Positions 33,558 through 42,710 of a DNA stretch of 62,993 nucleotides are shown here, one piece after another. Origin of the DNA: Peptococcaceae bacterium BRH_c8a (GTDB taxonomy: Bacteria; Bacillota; Desulfotomaculia; Desulfotomaculales; Desulfallaceae); NCBI GenBank assembly GCA_000961575.1, contig LADP01000011.1, forward strand, positions 1-62,993. Reading direction: 5' to 3'. The notes beneath the pieces are model-generated. The model saw only the letters and a list, made by a program, of their open reading frames with translations, made no database searches and had not been told where the DNA came from. The translations under genes were made by a program, and so were the position numbers. Positions within the stretch are counted from its first letter, which is position 1, and each line of letters starts with the position of its first letter.

Positions 33558-34332
33558 TGTCCTGCACCTCCTTTGTAAAGGCTTGATAGGCTTTGGCGGC
33601 TATTCCGTGCGGATCGAACGCATAGATGCTTTTTCCCTGCGCGCTTGTTTCAGCCGCCCGGATGGACAGGGGGATTTCCGTTTGAAATACTCGCAGTTTG
33701 TCGCCGTAGTCCCGCCGCAGGATAAAGGAAATATCCTTTGCAAAGTTGGTGCGGTTATCCACCATTGTTAGTAGCACACCATCAATGGTAAGCCTGGGAT
33801 TGATTTGCCTTCTCACACGGGCAATGGTTTGCAAAAGCTGTGTCATTCCTTTAGCGGGCAGATAATGGGCCTGAACGGGAATAATTACGCTGTCCGCAGC
33901 AGCAAGGGCATTGATGGTCATCATACCAAGAGAGGGCATACAGTCGATCAACACATAGTCATATTTGTCTTTAACCGTGTTGATATATGTGCGTAGTACC
34001 GTTTCCCGGCTCATAGTGTTGACCAGTGATACCTCAATAGCAGACAGTTCAATGTTGCCAGGCATCAGGTCAACACCTTCCGCATGTTGAAGGATACCTT
34101 CGTCCGGCTTACTGAACTTTTCATCAATTATTTTGTTCAGTACGATAGCCAGTGAAACAGGTAGATTATCCGGCTCTTGATAGCCCAATGAATCCGTCAG
34201 ATTCCCCTGGGCGTCTGCGTCCACCAGTAGGACTTTTTTACCTAGTGCCGCAAGACCGATCCCAAGATTGACCGTCGTCGTGGTTTTCCCAGTGCCGCCT
34301 TTCTGATTGGCAAGGGCGATTACTTTAGACAT
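33508..34332 (-). CDS. parA: ParA-family partition ATPase (copy 1)
   Basis: ATG at 34332 after GAAAGGAGG; 274 aa. Deviant Walker A KGGTGKTTTTVNLGIGL at residues 11-17, Walker A' region VDADAQGNLTDSLGY, and Walker B DYVLIDCMPSLGMMT near 120-134. Like Soj/ParA it lacks an N-terminal DNA-binding extension, so it is type Ib-like. Directly upstream lies a terminator-like hairpin that may attenuate expression. Confidence 0.92.
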   Translation of the reverse strand: MSKVIALANQKGGTGKTTTTVNLGIGLAALGKKVLLVDADAQGNLTDSLGYQEPDNLPVSLAIVLNKIIDEKFSKPDEGILQHAEGVDLMPGNIELSAIEVSLVNTMSRETVLRTYINTVKDKYDYVLIDCMPSLGMMTINALAAADSVIIPVQAHYLPAKGMTQLLQTIARVRRQINPRLTIDGVLLTMVDNRTNFAKDISFILRRDYGDKLRVFQTEIPLSIRAAETSAQGKSIYAFDPHGIAAKAYQAFTKEVQDIGEKQRKRQHQADLGR

Positions 34333-34350
34333 TTTTAATTTCCTCCTTTC

Positions 34351-34390
34351 ATATAAAAAAGCCACTTGCTCTACAACAGAACAAATGGCT
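34351..34390 (-). terminator. Terminator/attenuator before parA (copy 1)
   Basis: On the minus strand, a 13-bp stem (AGCCATTTGTTCT with AGAGCAAGTGGCT, three G-U pairs) is followed by TTTTTTAT, and the parA ribosome-binding site begins right after. The second parA has an equivalent hairpin, so attenuation of parAB is likely conserved. Confidence 0.7.
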
Positions 34391-34396
34391 TAATCT

Positions 34397-34945
34397 TCAT
34401 TGTTGCAACTCCCGATTGAATAAATAGGTAATAACACTCTTCTTTTGTAGAAGGTAAGCATTATGATGCCTGATATATCTTACCTTTTCGGATTTGCACC
34501 ATGATACTATTGTACTTTTTGAATGTCCGGTGACTTGTTGTATTTGCAAACTGGTCATCATATCTGGATAATCTGCAAATTGCTGTTCAAGATATTTCTG
34601 ATAATCCTTGACCTCTTTTATGCCTTTTAGCTTGTAAACATATTTATAGCTATCAGGGCGTGGTTTGGCTTTATACTGCCTAATTTCACTCGGCAAAAAC
34701 GGGTTGTTATAATAATTTGGCAGATAGTATTTTTCAGGATTTTTATCCCTGTCTTCTAAAAAGAGAACAATATCTTTTATTGCAATTTTGTACCTGCGTG
34801 TCTTTTTCCCAGAATCAATGCAAGGAATAACGCCATTCTCCAGATAATACCGCGCTGTATTTTTACTTATGTGGCATATCCTATAAAACTGATCTTTCGT
34901 TACAAATTCGGGATACCTATTTATGAGAAAGCTATAGTCAGACAT
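34397..34945 (-). CDS. Two-HTH DNA-binding protein A, 182 aa
   Basis: ATG at 34945 after GAGGTG. The N-terminal region RYPEFVTKDQFYRICHISKNTARYYLENGVIP is a MerR/excisionase-type helix-turn-helix, and a second one lies near residues 143-165 (SLQIQQVTGHSKSTIVSWCKS). It is similar in plan to the adjacent upstream protein. The pair sits at the attR end of the element, where excisionases or element regulators are usual. It overlaps its neighbour by 8 bp. Confidence 0.65.
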   Translation of the reverse strand: MSDYSFLINRYPEFVTKDQFYRICHISKNTARYYLENGVIPCIDSGKKTRRYKIAIKDIVLFLEDRDKNPEKYYLPNYYNNPFLPSEIRQYKAKPRPDSYKYVYKLKGIKEVKDYQKYLEQQFADYPDMMTSLQIQQVTGHSKSTIVSWCKSEKVRYIRHHNAYLLQKKSVITYLFNRELQQ

Positions 34946-35516
34946 TAACAGCACCTCGCTTTGACATGAAAGTGCCAAAGAGCTGCTCATATTGTTTGGC
35001 TTGCTCTTTATGTACGGCTGATTTTCTCGTTATGCTTCGATAATACGGGCCAGTTAAAAAATTAAGGAATGAATCTTTCGTTATAAGCGTTCCTTTACCT
35101 CGGTGGAATGATTGTAGCCGCTTGTTTTTATAGCTTAAAGGTTTCAATTCATTACGCAGTATCCAATTGTTTACTGCTGATTTTGAATATCCGGTAAAAC
35201 GCATTACATCAGGAACCAGTAGCAGTTGACGGAAGTCATGCAATTGTTTTTGATAATAACGGCGCAAACCTTCAATATATTCATTTTCTATTTCGTCAAA
35301 GCACATCTTTTCATATTGATATAGCAGAATGTCTGTAATCTTTATCCGTTGCCTTCTTCCTTCTGATGTGCTTACATATTCAAAGGGAATCATGCCTTTT
35401 TTCTGGATTGAATAGGCTGTTGATTTGCAAATACCTAAGATGGCACACATTTCTTTTTGTGTGACATATTCAGGATAACGATCAATTTCAGAAGAACAAT
35501 ATTCATTAAAATTCAT
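34938..35516 (-). CDS. Two-HTH DNA-binding protein B, 192 aa
   Basis: ATG at 35516; a GTG at 35525 is possible. The N-terminal HTH reads RYPEYVTQKEMCAILGICKSTAYSIQKKGMIPFE; the second lies at VPDVMRFTGYSKSAVNNWILRN. Paralogue of protein A with the same two-HTH plan, probably from duplication. As the outermost gene next to attR it may control excision or the parAB operon (inference). Confidence 0.62.
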   Translation of the reverse strand: MNFNEYCSSEIDRYPEYVTQKEMCAILGICKSTAYSIQKKGMIPFEYVSTSEGRRQRIKITDILLYQYEKMCFDEIENEYIEGLRRYYQKQLHDFRQLLLVPDVMRFTGYSKSAVNNWILRNELKPLSYKNKRLQSFHRGKGTLITKDSFLNFLTGPYYRSITRKSAVHKEQAKQYEQLFGTFMSKRGAVNV

Positions 35517-35780
35517 TTGCTTCACTCACTTTCTTAAATTTGTCAACGGCAAGTGGTGAAAGCATATCTTTGTGTTAATAATGATAGAATTTTTGAGTTC
35601 TATCCGAGTTCTATCCAAAACGGGTTCGGATGCAATTTTTTCGTTGATTTTTTGGAGTGCTCAACATTCCTTGCAGACACGAAAAAAATCCCCGGAAACC
35701 CTGATTCTACAGATTTTCGGGGGCCTTTATCTACATGGATTTACTGCTAACTTCCACTACATTCTCATTTCATCGTTGCA

Positions 35781-35836
35781 CTCGAAATCAGGTAGCCCTC
35801 ACGGGCTCGTGGGTTCGAATCCCACCTCCTCCGCCA
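35781..35836 (+). other. tRNA-Ser 3' fragment, probable ICE attachment site (attR)
   Basis: The sequence runs from an anticodon loop CTCGAAA (anticodon CGA, Ser) through a variable arm, T-arm (GTGGGTTCGAATCCCAC) and acceptor end CTCCTCCGCCA. The bases upstream do not pair with the anticodon stem (TCAGG), and no D-arm or 5' acceptor is present, so it is only the 3' part of the tRNA. A tRNA 3' fragment followed by a terminator is the normal signature left by integration of an ICE. Confidence 0.8.
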
Positions 35837-35849
35837 TTCAGAACGCGGA

Positions 35850-35886
35850 AACCCGCATAAACACTATGTTTGTGTGGGTTTTTTTA
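35850..35886 (+). terminator. Terminator of the original tRNA-Ser locus
   Basis: A 14-bp stem (AACCCGCATAAACA with TGTTTGTGTGGGTT, two G-U pairs) is followed by seven T. It lies 14 bp after the CCA end, so it probably belonged to the chromosomal tRNA gene. Confidence 0.75.
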
Positions 35887-36093
35887 TGTTCTTCTTATGG
35901 CGGAAAAATAACCCCATGTCCAAATTGTTATCAGTGTTATCCGAATTGTTATCAAAATCCATCCTTTTTTTCCATATACAAAACAACGGTTTTCTAGAAT
36001 TGTTGTAAAAATGTTATCAAACTGTACGGACGGCAATAAAAGCCTATGAGAAAAAACAAGGAAAAACGTGTGATTGAAAAGGAGGCAAAGATC

Positions 36094-36477
36094 ATGACCG
36101 AAAATAACATCAATTATGACGTGCTCATAAAGAAGGGAATCCTCACTTCCAAAAAAGAAATCAGCCAAGATAAAATTAACCTCATATCCGGGGCTATGAC
36201 CGCCCCATTGTTTGAAACCATCTGGACATTCTCTGGCTATGATACCGGGACAATGGGCAGGATTATGGGCATCTTCACCCATCTATGTAGCGAGGAACGG
36301 GAAAGAGAAATGCTGGATATCCTGCGAATCCTATATGGTATTGTTGGAATGGAATTCCTAGAAGACGTAGAACTGCTGGCAACCCATCCAGAGGCTCGGC
36401 AATACTTTCTGTTCTCTCTCATGCTGGACATGGACGATTGTATGCAGGACTTCATAACCGAAGCAGTTGGAGAATAA
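36094..36477 (+). CDS. Unknown protein, 127 aa
   Basis: ATG at 36094 follows AAGGAGGCAAAG. A soluble, helical, acidic protein (MTENNINYDVLIKKGILTSK; HLCSEEREREMLDILRILYG; LMLDMDDCMQDFITEAVGE). It is the first gene beyond the attachment site, so it is chromosomal or part of another accessory island. No family recognised. Confidence 0.55.
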   Translation: MTENNINYDVLIKKGILTSKKEISQDKINLISGAMTAPLFETIWTFSGYDTGTMGRIMGIFTHLCSEEREREMLDILRILYGIVGMEFLEDVELLATHPEARQYFLFSLMLDMDDCMQDFITEAVGE

Positions 36478-37321
36478 AGTGGAATATAGACAAGTATACC
36501 AAACTGTGGGTGTTCCGAAATGGACGCCCTTTTTCATGCCTGAAAATAAAGAAGCAGCTTACTTTAATTCAATGATGGAGTAAGCGACTTTTATACGTGA
36601 AAGGAGGAATTTAGAATGTCAAAAGAAACCGCCCTTACAAATCATGTGGAGTGAGTAATAGGAATGCAAAGGAAAGATACGTAGAAATGCTGAGATTTCA
36701 GTATTTTACGCGATATACTATTTCACCAAGGATGGTGATGATTTTAAAAATAAGGTGCTGAGAGATAAAATTGATGTTTCGGTTGTACTGGATATGGAGT
36801 GTGTAGACATGTTTACACAGTGCTTTGACTAGAGTGTTTAGATATGTCTATATTACGCAGTATGAAGCAAATTTAAGACTGGGCAATGATGAGAGAATGT
36901 CGTATTTTATACGGTGTTCTCTTTTTTATATAGGTAAAGTATGAAAAGTAAAAAAAGCAGAAACAATCCTATAATGTTAGGGATGTACTTCTGCTTTATT
37001 TTATGCAAAATATTTAATTACGACAGATTACGACATGATTCCCCTGGAAAATATCTGGATTATATAGGATAGTAGTAATGGTAGAGTTATGTCTATCGTT
37101 TATTAAAGCGAAGCTAGCTGAATGGGGTAAAATGCCTATAATACGTAGCTATCTGGTGGGTTTTGAGTATAGCTATAATACTCAGCGAGCGGATTGACCT
37201 GATAAAACAGGTGGTGCTGACGCGGCTTTCAGGGGGACTGACATAATCTGAAGGCATTAATCGTAGATAAGTCCGTCCATCTTCGATATAATTAATACAT
37301 CAAACGACAGGAGGTATTCTC
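36478..37321 (+). other. Gene-poor stretch with a gene remnant and two hairpins
   Basis: At 36616 a good ribosome-binding site (GAAAGGAGG) starts a 12-codon ORF that stops at once, a likely decayed gene. Hairpins at 36892-36927 (13-bp stem with wobble pairs, then TTTTTT) and 36954-36997 (AAAGCAGAA/TTCTGCTTT) look like terminators. No intact gene is visible before the helicase at 37322. Confidence 0.5.
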
Positions 37322-40102
37322 GTGGCTTTAACAACCAGTCAGCAGAATGCTGTGAACACAGTGGATTTAAACCTTCAAATGGTGGCTTGTGCCGGTTCTG
37401 GCAAAACAACTACCATGGTTGCTAGAATTTTAAATCTACTCCAACAGCCGGGCGTAAAGCCTGAGAATATTGTTGCGGTCACCTATTCTAAAAAGGCAGC
37501 TGCTTCACTTAAGCAAAAGATCTATAAGGAATACGAAAAAGAAAACAACAGCCTCGAAGGGCTTGCAGATATGTATATAGGCACTATTCACGGCTACTGC
37601 TATTATCTGCTTCAAAACTACAGCGACGATTATAAAAACTATGAGTTGCTTGAAGAAGTTCAAACACGTCTGTTTATGAAACGATTCCGAGCTGACATCG
37701 GAATCTATGATATTCAGTATCATCGAAAACATGGCGCGCCCTATGCCTTAGCATATCAAGGTATGGCTAACAGCAAACTCCAAGAAGCAATAAGTGCTTA
37801 CAAGACATTTTTAGATATCGCCCGTGAATATGGAGTTGAAAAACTGAACGTTACACTTCAGGAGTATATTAGAAAATACGAGCAAACGCTCGATTTAAAA
37901 AGCAAATTCGATTATACATCTATCATCGTAAAAACTCTTGCTTTGCTTGAGAAAGGCTATTTTGACCAATATATCACATCGACGGTCAAGCATCTGATTG
38001 TGGATGAGTATCAGGATGTAAACGATGCTCAGGAGAGAATTTTGAACTATTTTTACAGCAAAGGCGTTTTGATTTGTGTTGTCGGGGACGACGACCAGAC
38101 GATATATCATTGGCGCGGAAGCAATCTGACATATATTCGAGATTTTCAAACCCGTTATTCTAATGTTTGCAGAGAGGATTTAGACATTAATTTCCGTAGT
38201 AGTCGAGGAATTACTGATGTCGCAAGGCAAGTGATTATTAACAACCAAAATCGGCTTGCCAAGCAAATGAACAGCAATGATACGCAAGTCTATGCTACAG
38301 GGGATATTGTTGCATACGATTTTGATGACCGCACTTCTGAAATTAATTTTATTGTCGCGAAGATAAAGCAATTGTTCGGTGCGGAATATACAAAAGACTG
38401 CAAAAAGTATGGGCTTAATTACGATGATATGGTTATCCTTGTCAGTTCAGTTAAGAAGATTCCGGAATTGATTCAGGCATTGCAGGATAACGGAATTAAT
38501 TTTATTGTTGAAGGAACACAAAAACTCTTTGAAGCTGATGAAATTCAAGCGGTCTGCGCTACATTTAATGAGATTTTTGCGCTTATTGATACTTATGAAA
38601 AAACCACATTTTCTAAGGTCAACATACAAATAGATGCGACCCTAATTCAAAAATGGACAAGATACTCGCCATTGGATGCTAAGGAAATAGAGCATGTTAT
38701 TCTGGACTTTGTTGCGTTCTTCCACGAGACAGATGATTACGAATACACGATTCAGCAAAACCTCAAGAATCTTTTTGCTGATCTTCAGCTAATAGCCCAT
38801 CCACAGGATGAAAAAACACTATATAATTGGGGCAAGTTTACAGAGATAATCAACGATTTTGAGAAGATTTATCTCGATATGGGCCCGATATATAAATTGC
38901 GGGCTTTTCAGACGTTTCTCCGCGATGATGCACCAACTATTTATCCAGAAGGGTGGTTATCCCCAAACTTCAAAACTATCCGTAGTTTACGCATAATGAC
39001 ATATCATCAGTCAAAAGGACTGGAATTTCCCGTTGTCTTCCTGCCCTTTTTAACTCAAAACGGGATATTCCCGCCAAAGAAACCTGGTGGCACAAGCGCT
39101 TGGGGTATTTTTAATGACACAACAATTGAACATGCGTATGAGAATGATACCGAAAGTTACCGCAGGCTGTTTTACGTGGGCATAACTCGTAGCGAAAAGT
39201 TCCTTTTCATGACGAGATCGCCGCAACCATTCGGCAATGGTAAGACATATAAAAAACCTGCACAACCTTTTGTCGAGGCCAAGAACTCGCAATATGCCTA
39301 TCAGGGGTTGTGTTTGAATACTGTTTATCCAACTTCTCAGGATCAGAAATTCTCGTCAGATGAGGTGATTACCCTTAATTTCTCGTTGCTTAAAGATCTG
39401 TTTGACTGTCCGTTTAAGTTCGAGATGCTCAACGTCTTTGGATTCCATTCGCCACTTAACATACGAATGGGATATGGCCGCTCTGTACATAACATGTTGG
39501 ATTATGTACACAAGCATTACAAAGAAATTCCAACATTTACTGATCAAATTATTCAAGGAATTGTTGATAGGTATTTGTATCTCCCGTATGGTTCAAAATT
39601 GCTTGTTGATGCTATGAAAGTAAAAGCGTTCCAACATCTACGTAGCTATATTGTCAACAACCAATCAAATTTTACCAATATTTTGTTTTCCGAAAAAACT
39701 ATTGATTATAGTATCAATGAATACCTTTTCATTGATGGAAGAATAGACTTGGTAAGAGATAGCTTGAACAATACGATAACAATCGTTGATTTCAAGTCTA
39801 GTTCTGAAGTTTTATCAAGAGAACAGATTAAGAACCAACTCATGGTATACGTTCTTGGCTTCGAGAGCTTAACGGGGGACAGGGTTGACTTTATCGAGTC
39901 GTATGACTTTAATAATAATAATCCCACACGCATACCCATTGAACAAGCCGACAAGGATGTCTTTGAAAAGAAACTTAAGGATTGCCATGAGATTATTCGC
40001 ACATCTACTTATGCCAAGGTAACAACCACTGATCCATCTAAGGGGAAAGTATATTGCCAGGGCATAAACTGCGAATTCATTAGAAATTGCTTTCCTGAAT
40101 AA
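37322..40102 (+). CDS. UvrD-like helicase fused to Cas4/AddB-like nuclease
   Basis: GTG at 37322 after ACAGGAGG; 926 aa. Superfamily 1 helicase: Walker A ACAGSGKTTT near residues 22-30, VDEYQD near 228, GDDDQTIYHWRGS near 255, TYHQSKGLEFPVVF near 560, YVGITRSEK (motif VI). The C-terminal PD-(D/E)xK domain has LLKDLFDCPFKFEML, DGRIDLV...VDFKSS near 805-825 and a QLMVYVLG helix. One cysteine before and three after (CQGINCEFIRNC) suggest an iron-sulphur cluster as in AddB/Cas4. Likely a DNA end-processing or defence enzyme. A methyltransferase gene follows 36 bp later. Confidence 0.85.
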   Translation: MALTTSQQNAVNTVDLNLQMVACAGSGKTTTMVARILNLLQQPGVKPENIVAVTYSKKAAASLKQKIYKEYEKENNSLEGLADMYIGTIHGYCYYLLQNYSDDYKNYELLEEVQTRLFMKRFRADIGIYDIQYHRKHGAPYALAYQGMANSKLQEAISAYKTFLDIAREYGVEKLNVTLQEYIRKYEQTLDLKSKFDYTSIIVKTLALLEKGYFDQYITSTVKHLIVDEYQDVNDAQERILNYFYSKGVLICVVGDDDQTIYHWRGSNLTYIRDFQTRYSNVCREDLDINFRSSRGITDVARQVIINNQNRLAKQMNSNDTQVYATGDIVAYDFDDRTSEINFIVAKIKQLFGAEYTKDCKKYGLNYDDMVILVSSVKKIPELIQALQDNGINFIVEGTQKLFEADEIQAVCATFNEIFALIDTYEKTTFSKVNIQIDATLIQKWTRYSPLDAKEIEHVILDFVAFFHETDDYEYTIQQNLKNLFADLQLIAHPQDEKTLYNWGKFTEIINDFEKIYLDMGPIYKLRAFQTFLRDDAPTIYPEGWLSPNFKTIRSLRIMTYHQSKGLEFPVVFLPFLTQNGIFPPKKPGGTSAWGIFNDTTIEHAYENDTESYRRLFYVGITRSEKFLFMTRSPQPFGNGKTYKKPAQPFVEAKNSQYAYQGLCLNTVYPTSQDQKFSSDEVITLNFSLLKDLFDCPFKFEMLNVFGFHSPLNIRMGYGRSVHNMLDYVHKHYKEIPTFTDQIIQGIVDRYLYLPYGSKLLVDAMKVKAFQHLRSYIVNNQSNFTNILFSEKTIDYSINEYLFIDGRIDLVRDSLNNTITIVDFKSSSEVLSREQIKNQLMVYVLGFESLTGDRVDFIESYDFNNNNPTRIPIEQADKDVFEKKLKDCHEIIRTSTYAKVTTTDPSKGKVYCQGINCEFIRNCFPE

Positions 40103-40138
40103 ATAGGTTGCAATAATATTGTGAAAGGAGGAATCTGC

Positions 40139-41455
40139 ATGGCGATATCTGATTTAATTGCTGATCTAAAGTCCAGAGAAAGCATTGAAGCTTACTGGGA
40201 TTTTAGGAAAAATGACAAGCGTGAGCATGTTCATTCAATGATTAAGTACCCTGCGGTTATGGTGCCAAATATGCAGGGAGAGATGTTCGATTTGGTTCTG
40301 AAACATGATCCTGATATTCATAATGTTCTTGATCCATTTATGGGTTCGGGGACTATTTTGGTAGAAGGGTTAGCACGCAGACTTAATGTCATAGGTATTG
40401 ATATTAACCCATTATCATATTTAACCGTTTTATCGAAAATGCAGAAATACGCCAAGAGTACCCTGCTAGTGAAATCGGAACAGCTACTGCGGAGAATTGA
40501 TCTGCTTCGCGATAAAAGTATAGAGAACTTTTGTTTTGACGGAATTACAAAGTGGTATGTGCCTTCAGTCATTCAAGACCTAAGTAAAATCAGAATTTGC
40601 ATACTTCAGGAGCCTGACCTAAAATACAGGAAACTGTTTTGGGTAACTTTTGCTGAAATTGCAAAGCAAGCTGATAATGCACGTACAAGCACCTTTAAGT
40701 TACATATTAAGCTTGAAGAAACGATTCGAGATACTGATTATGATTGTCTTCAGAGTTTTAGGAAAAAGTTAACATCGAATGTAAATGCCGTATTGGAGTT
40801 TAAGCGTCTAAGACAATATGAAACAGAACGTCTCTATTGCGGGGATGCAAGAGCCATCCTCCGTGACAGGAGACGCTTTGCAGAAAACAGCGTTGACTTG
40901 GTCATTACATCTCCTCCTTACGGCGACAATGCAACAACTATAACGTATGGGCAGTATTCTGTCCTTCCTTTGAGATGGATACCATTAGGCGATATACATG
41001 AGGCAATTAGCTTAGAAACTGTAGCAAGCCTAAGTAAAATTGATCGTGACAGTCTTGGGGGGATTAATTACCCATTAGAAACGCTCACACAAAGCGGCAT
41101 TCTGAATACATCAAGTGAACTAAAACATTTTTTTGAGTTGTTATTATCTGAGAAAATGACAGAAAAAGCAAGGAAGGTAGCAAGTTTTATTCTTGATTTT
41201 TCTGAAGTTATTAAGAACCTTGCGCCAATTATCAAACCCGGAAAACTTCTTGTTTTTACGGTTGGAAATCGTCATGTCCATAAAATGGAGTTGCCTTTGC
41301 ATTTGATTCTGAAGGAACTTGCTGAGTATTATGGAATGGATATGCGATATGATTTTAGAAGAAATATAATTAAGAACAAGAATTATGTAGACACTTCTGT
41401 TCAGGGATTCAAGACGATCAACAAAGAAACTATAATGATTTTGCAAAAGCGCTAA
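40139..41455 (+). CDS. DNA methyltransferase (N4/N6 amino type)
   Basis: ATG at 40139 after GAAAGGAGG; 438 aa. The SAM motif DPFMGSGTILVEG is at about residue 65, followed by VIGIDINPL, and the catalytic motif TSPPYGD is at about residue 257. Motif I before motif IV is the alpha-like order; TSPPY is usual for cytosine-N4 or adenine-N6 enzymes. The segment between (about 100-250) is probably target recognition. It is co-transcribed with the helicase-nuclease, so it may protect host DNA from that partner. Confidence 0.85.
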   Translation: MAISDLIADLKSRESIEAYWDFRKNDKREHVHSMIKYPAVMVPNMQGEMFDLVLKHDPDIHNVLDPFMGSGTILVEGLARRLNVIGIDINPLSYLTVLSKMQKYAKSTLLVKSEQLLRRIDLLRDKSIENFCFDGITKWYVPSVIQDLSKIRICILQEPDLKYRKLFWVTFAEIAKQADNARTSTFKLHIKLEETIRDTDYDCLQSFRKKLTSNVNAVLEFKRLRQYETERLYCGDARAILRDRRRFAENSVDLVITSPPYGDNATTITYGQYSVLPLRWIPLGDIHEAISLETVASLSKIDRDSLGGINYPLETLTQSGILNTSSELKHFFELLLSEKMTEKARKVASFILDFSEVIKNLAPIIKPGKLLVFTVGNRHVHKMELPLHLILKELAEYYGMDMRYDFRRNIIKNKNYVDTSVQGFKTINKETIMILQKR

Positions 41456-41820
41456 TAGTGCTAAAGATTATTTTGGATAAGCTGAAACCTACCGTTTTGT
41501 AGGGATTATCATAAATTCTGAAATTGAAACTGCTTCCGATGAGAAACCCTGGGTAGTATTCATTGTATTTATGTTGATGATTAAAATGCTTGGATGTAGT
41601 TGCAGTTTCTATAGGATACATGTTTGCAATTCTTAGGTCTCGGTAAAAAGGGCTGTTCTATTATATTTTGGTTATAAAAGAATACCACAGATAATTAGTA
41701 AATTTAAAAATTCAGGTTGACTTTCGTAATTCGCATTATTAATAGTAAACAAATATTCGAATGAATTAGAGAAGATAGGCTCTTGGCTTATGTTCTTTTT
41801 TCATATATAACCAATTTAAA
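41456..41820. other. Intergenic stretch without a supported gene
   Basis: AT-rich sequence between the methyltransferase and the second parA. I see no conserved ORF, repeat or RNA gene. The promoter of the second maintenance module must lie near its right end. Confidence 0.5.
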
Positions 41821-41864
41821 AAAGCCGTTTGCTTTATTATCCCTATAAAGCAGGCGGCTTTTTT
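41821..41864 (+). terminator. Terminator/attenuator before parA (copy 2)
   Basis: A long hairpin (AAAGCCGTTTGCTTTAT with ATAAAGCAGGCGGCTTT, one mismatch-type wobble) is followed by TTTTTT and then the parA ribosome-binding site. It corresponds in position and design to the hairpin before parA copy 1. Confidence 0.75.
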
Positions 41865-41885
41865 GCATGAGAGGAGGAAATTCAA

Positions 41886-42710
41886 GTGTCTAAAGTAATC
41901 GCCTTGGCTAACCAAAAGGGCGGTACCGGCAAAACAACGACGGCGGTCAATCTAGGGATTGGCCTTGAGGCACAGGGAAACAAGGTGTTGCTGGTGGACG
42001 CGGATGCACAGGGCAACCTGACGGATTCATTGGGGTTTCAAGAGCCGGATAATTTACCAGTTTCATTGGCCACTATCCTGACAAAAAACATGATGGAGGA
42101 GCCGTATAAGCCTGATGAGGGTATACTTCACCACGCGGAGGGTGTTGACCTCATGCCAGGTAACATCGAACTGTCCGCGATTGAGGTGTCTTTAGTGAAC
42201 ACCATGAGCAGGGAGACAGTGCTGCGCAGTTACATTAATACCGTCAAAGACAGGTATGATTATGTGCTGATTGATTGTATGCCCTCTCTTGGAATGATGA
42301 CCATCAATGCCCTTGCTGCTGCGGACAGCGTGATTATTCCCGTTCAGGCCCATTATCTACCCGCTAAAGGTATGACGCAACTTTTACAGACCATTGCCAG
42401 AGTAAGACGGCAAATCAATCCCAAGCTGACCATTGAAGGCGTTCTGCTAACAATGGTGGATAACCGTACCAACTTTGCAAAGGATATTTCCTTTGTCCTG
42501 CGACGGGACTACGGCGACAAACTGAGAGTTTTTCAAACAGAAATACCCCTGTCCATCCGGGCGGCTGAAACAAGCGCTCAGGGAAAAAGTATCTATGCGT
42601 TCGACCCGCACGGAATAGCCGCGAAAGCCTATCAATCCTTTACAAAGGAGGTGTTGGAAATTGGCGAAAAGCAGCGCAAGAGACAGCATCAAGCTGACCT
42701 CAGTAGATGA
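41886..42710 (+). CDS. parA: ParA-family partition ATPase (copy 2)
   Basis: GTG at 41886 after GAGAGGAGG; 274 aa, same length as copy 1 and nearly the same sequence. KGGTGKTTTAVNLGIG, VDADAQGNLTDSLGF and DYVLIDCMPSLGMMT are all intact. Differences cluster in the KNMMEEPYKPDEGILHHAEG region. Plus strand, opposite to copy 1. Overlaps parB by 50 bp. Confidence 0.92.
   Translation: MSKVIALANQKGGTGKTTTAVNLGIGLEAQGNKVLLVDADAQGNLTDSLGFQEPDNLPVSLATILTKNMMEEPYKPDEGILHHAEGVDLMPGNIELSAIEVSLVNTMSRETVLRSYINTVKDRYDYVLIDCMPSLGMMTINALAAADSVIIPVQAHYLPAKGMTQLLQTIARVRRQINPKLTIEGVLLTMVDNRTNFAKDISFVLRRDYGDKLRVFQTEIPLSIRAAETSAQGKSIYAFDPHGIAAKAYQSFTKEVLEIGEKQRKRQHQADLSR

Larger units (their letters stand above)
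1363..35836. mobile_element. ICE-like element, truncated (region A)
   Basis: Contains relaxase, MobC, PcfB-like, coupling protein, VirB2/VirB6-like genes, predicted oriT, giant methylase-helicase, primase-like gene, parAB, Tad pilus and RloAB cargo, and ends in a tRNA-Ser attR. VirB4, a cell-wall hydrolase and an integrase were not found in the window, so it is either truncated on the left or continues beyond it. Confidence 0.8.

Noticed and set aside
35781-35836. A functional tRNA-Ser gene.
   Set aside because: The 5' half (acceptor, D-arm, 5' anticodon stem) is absent and upstream bases do not pair.
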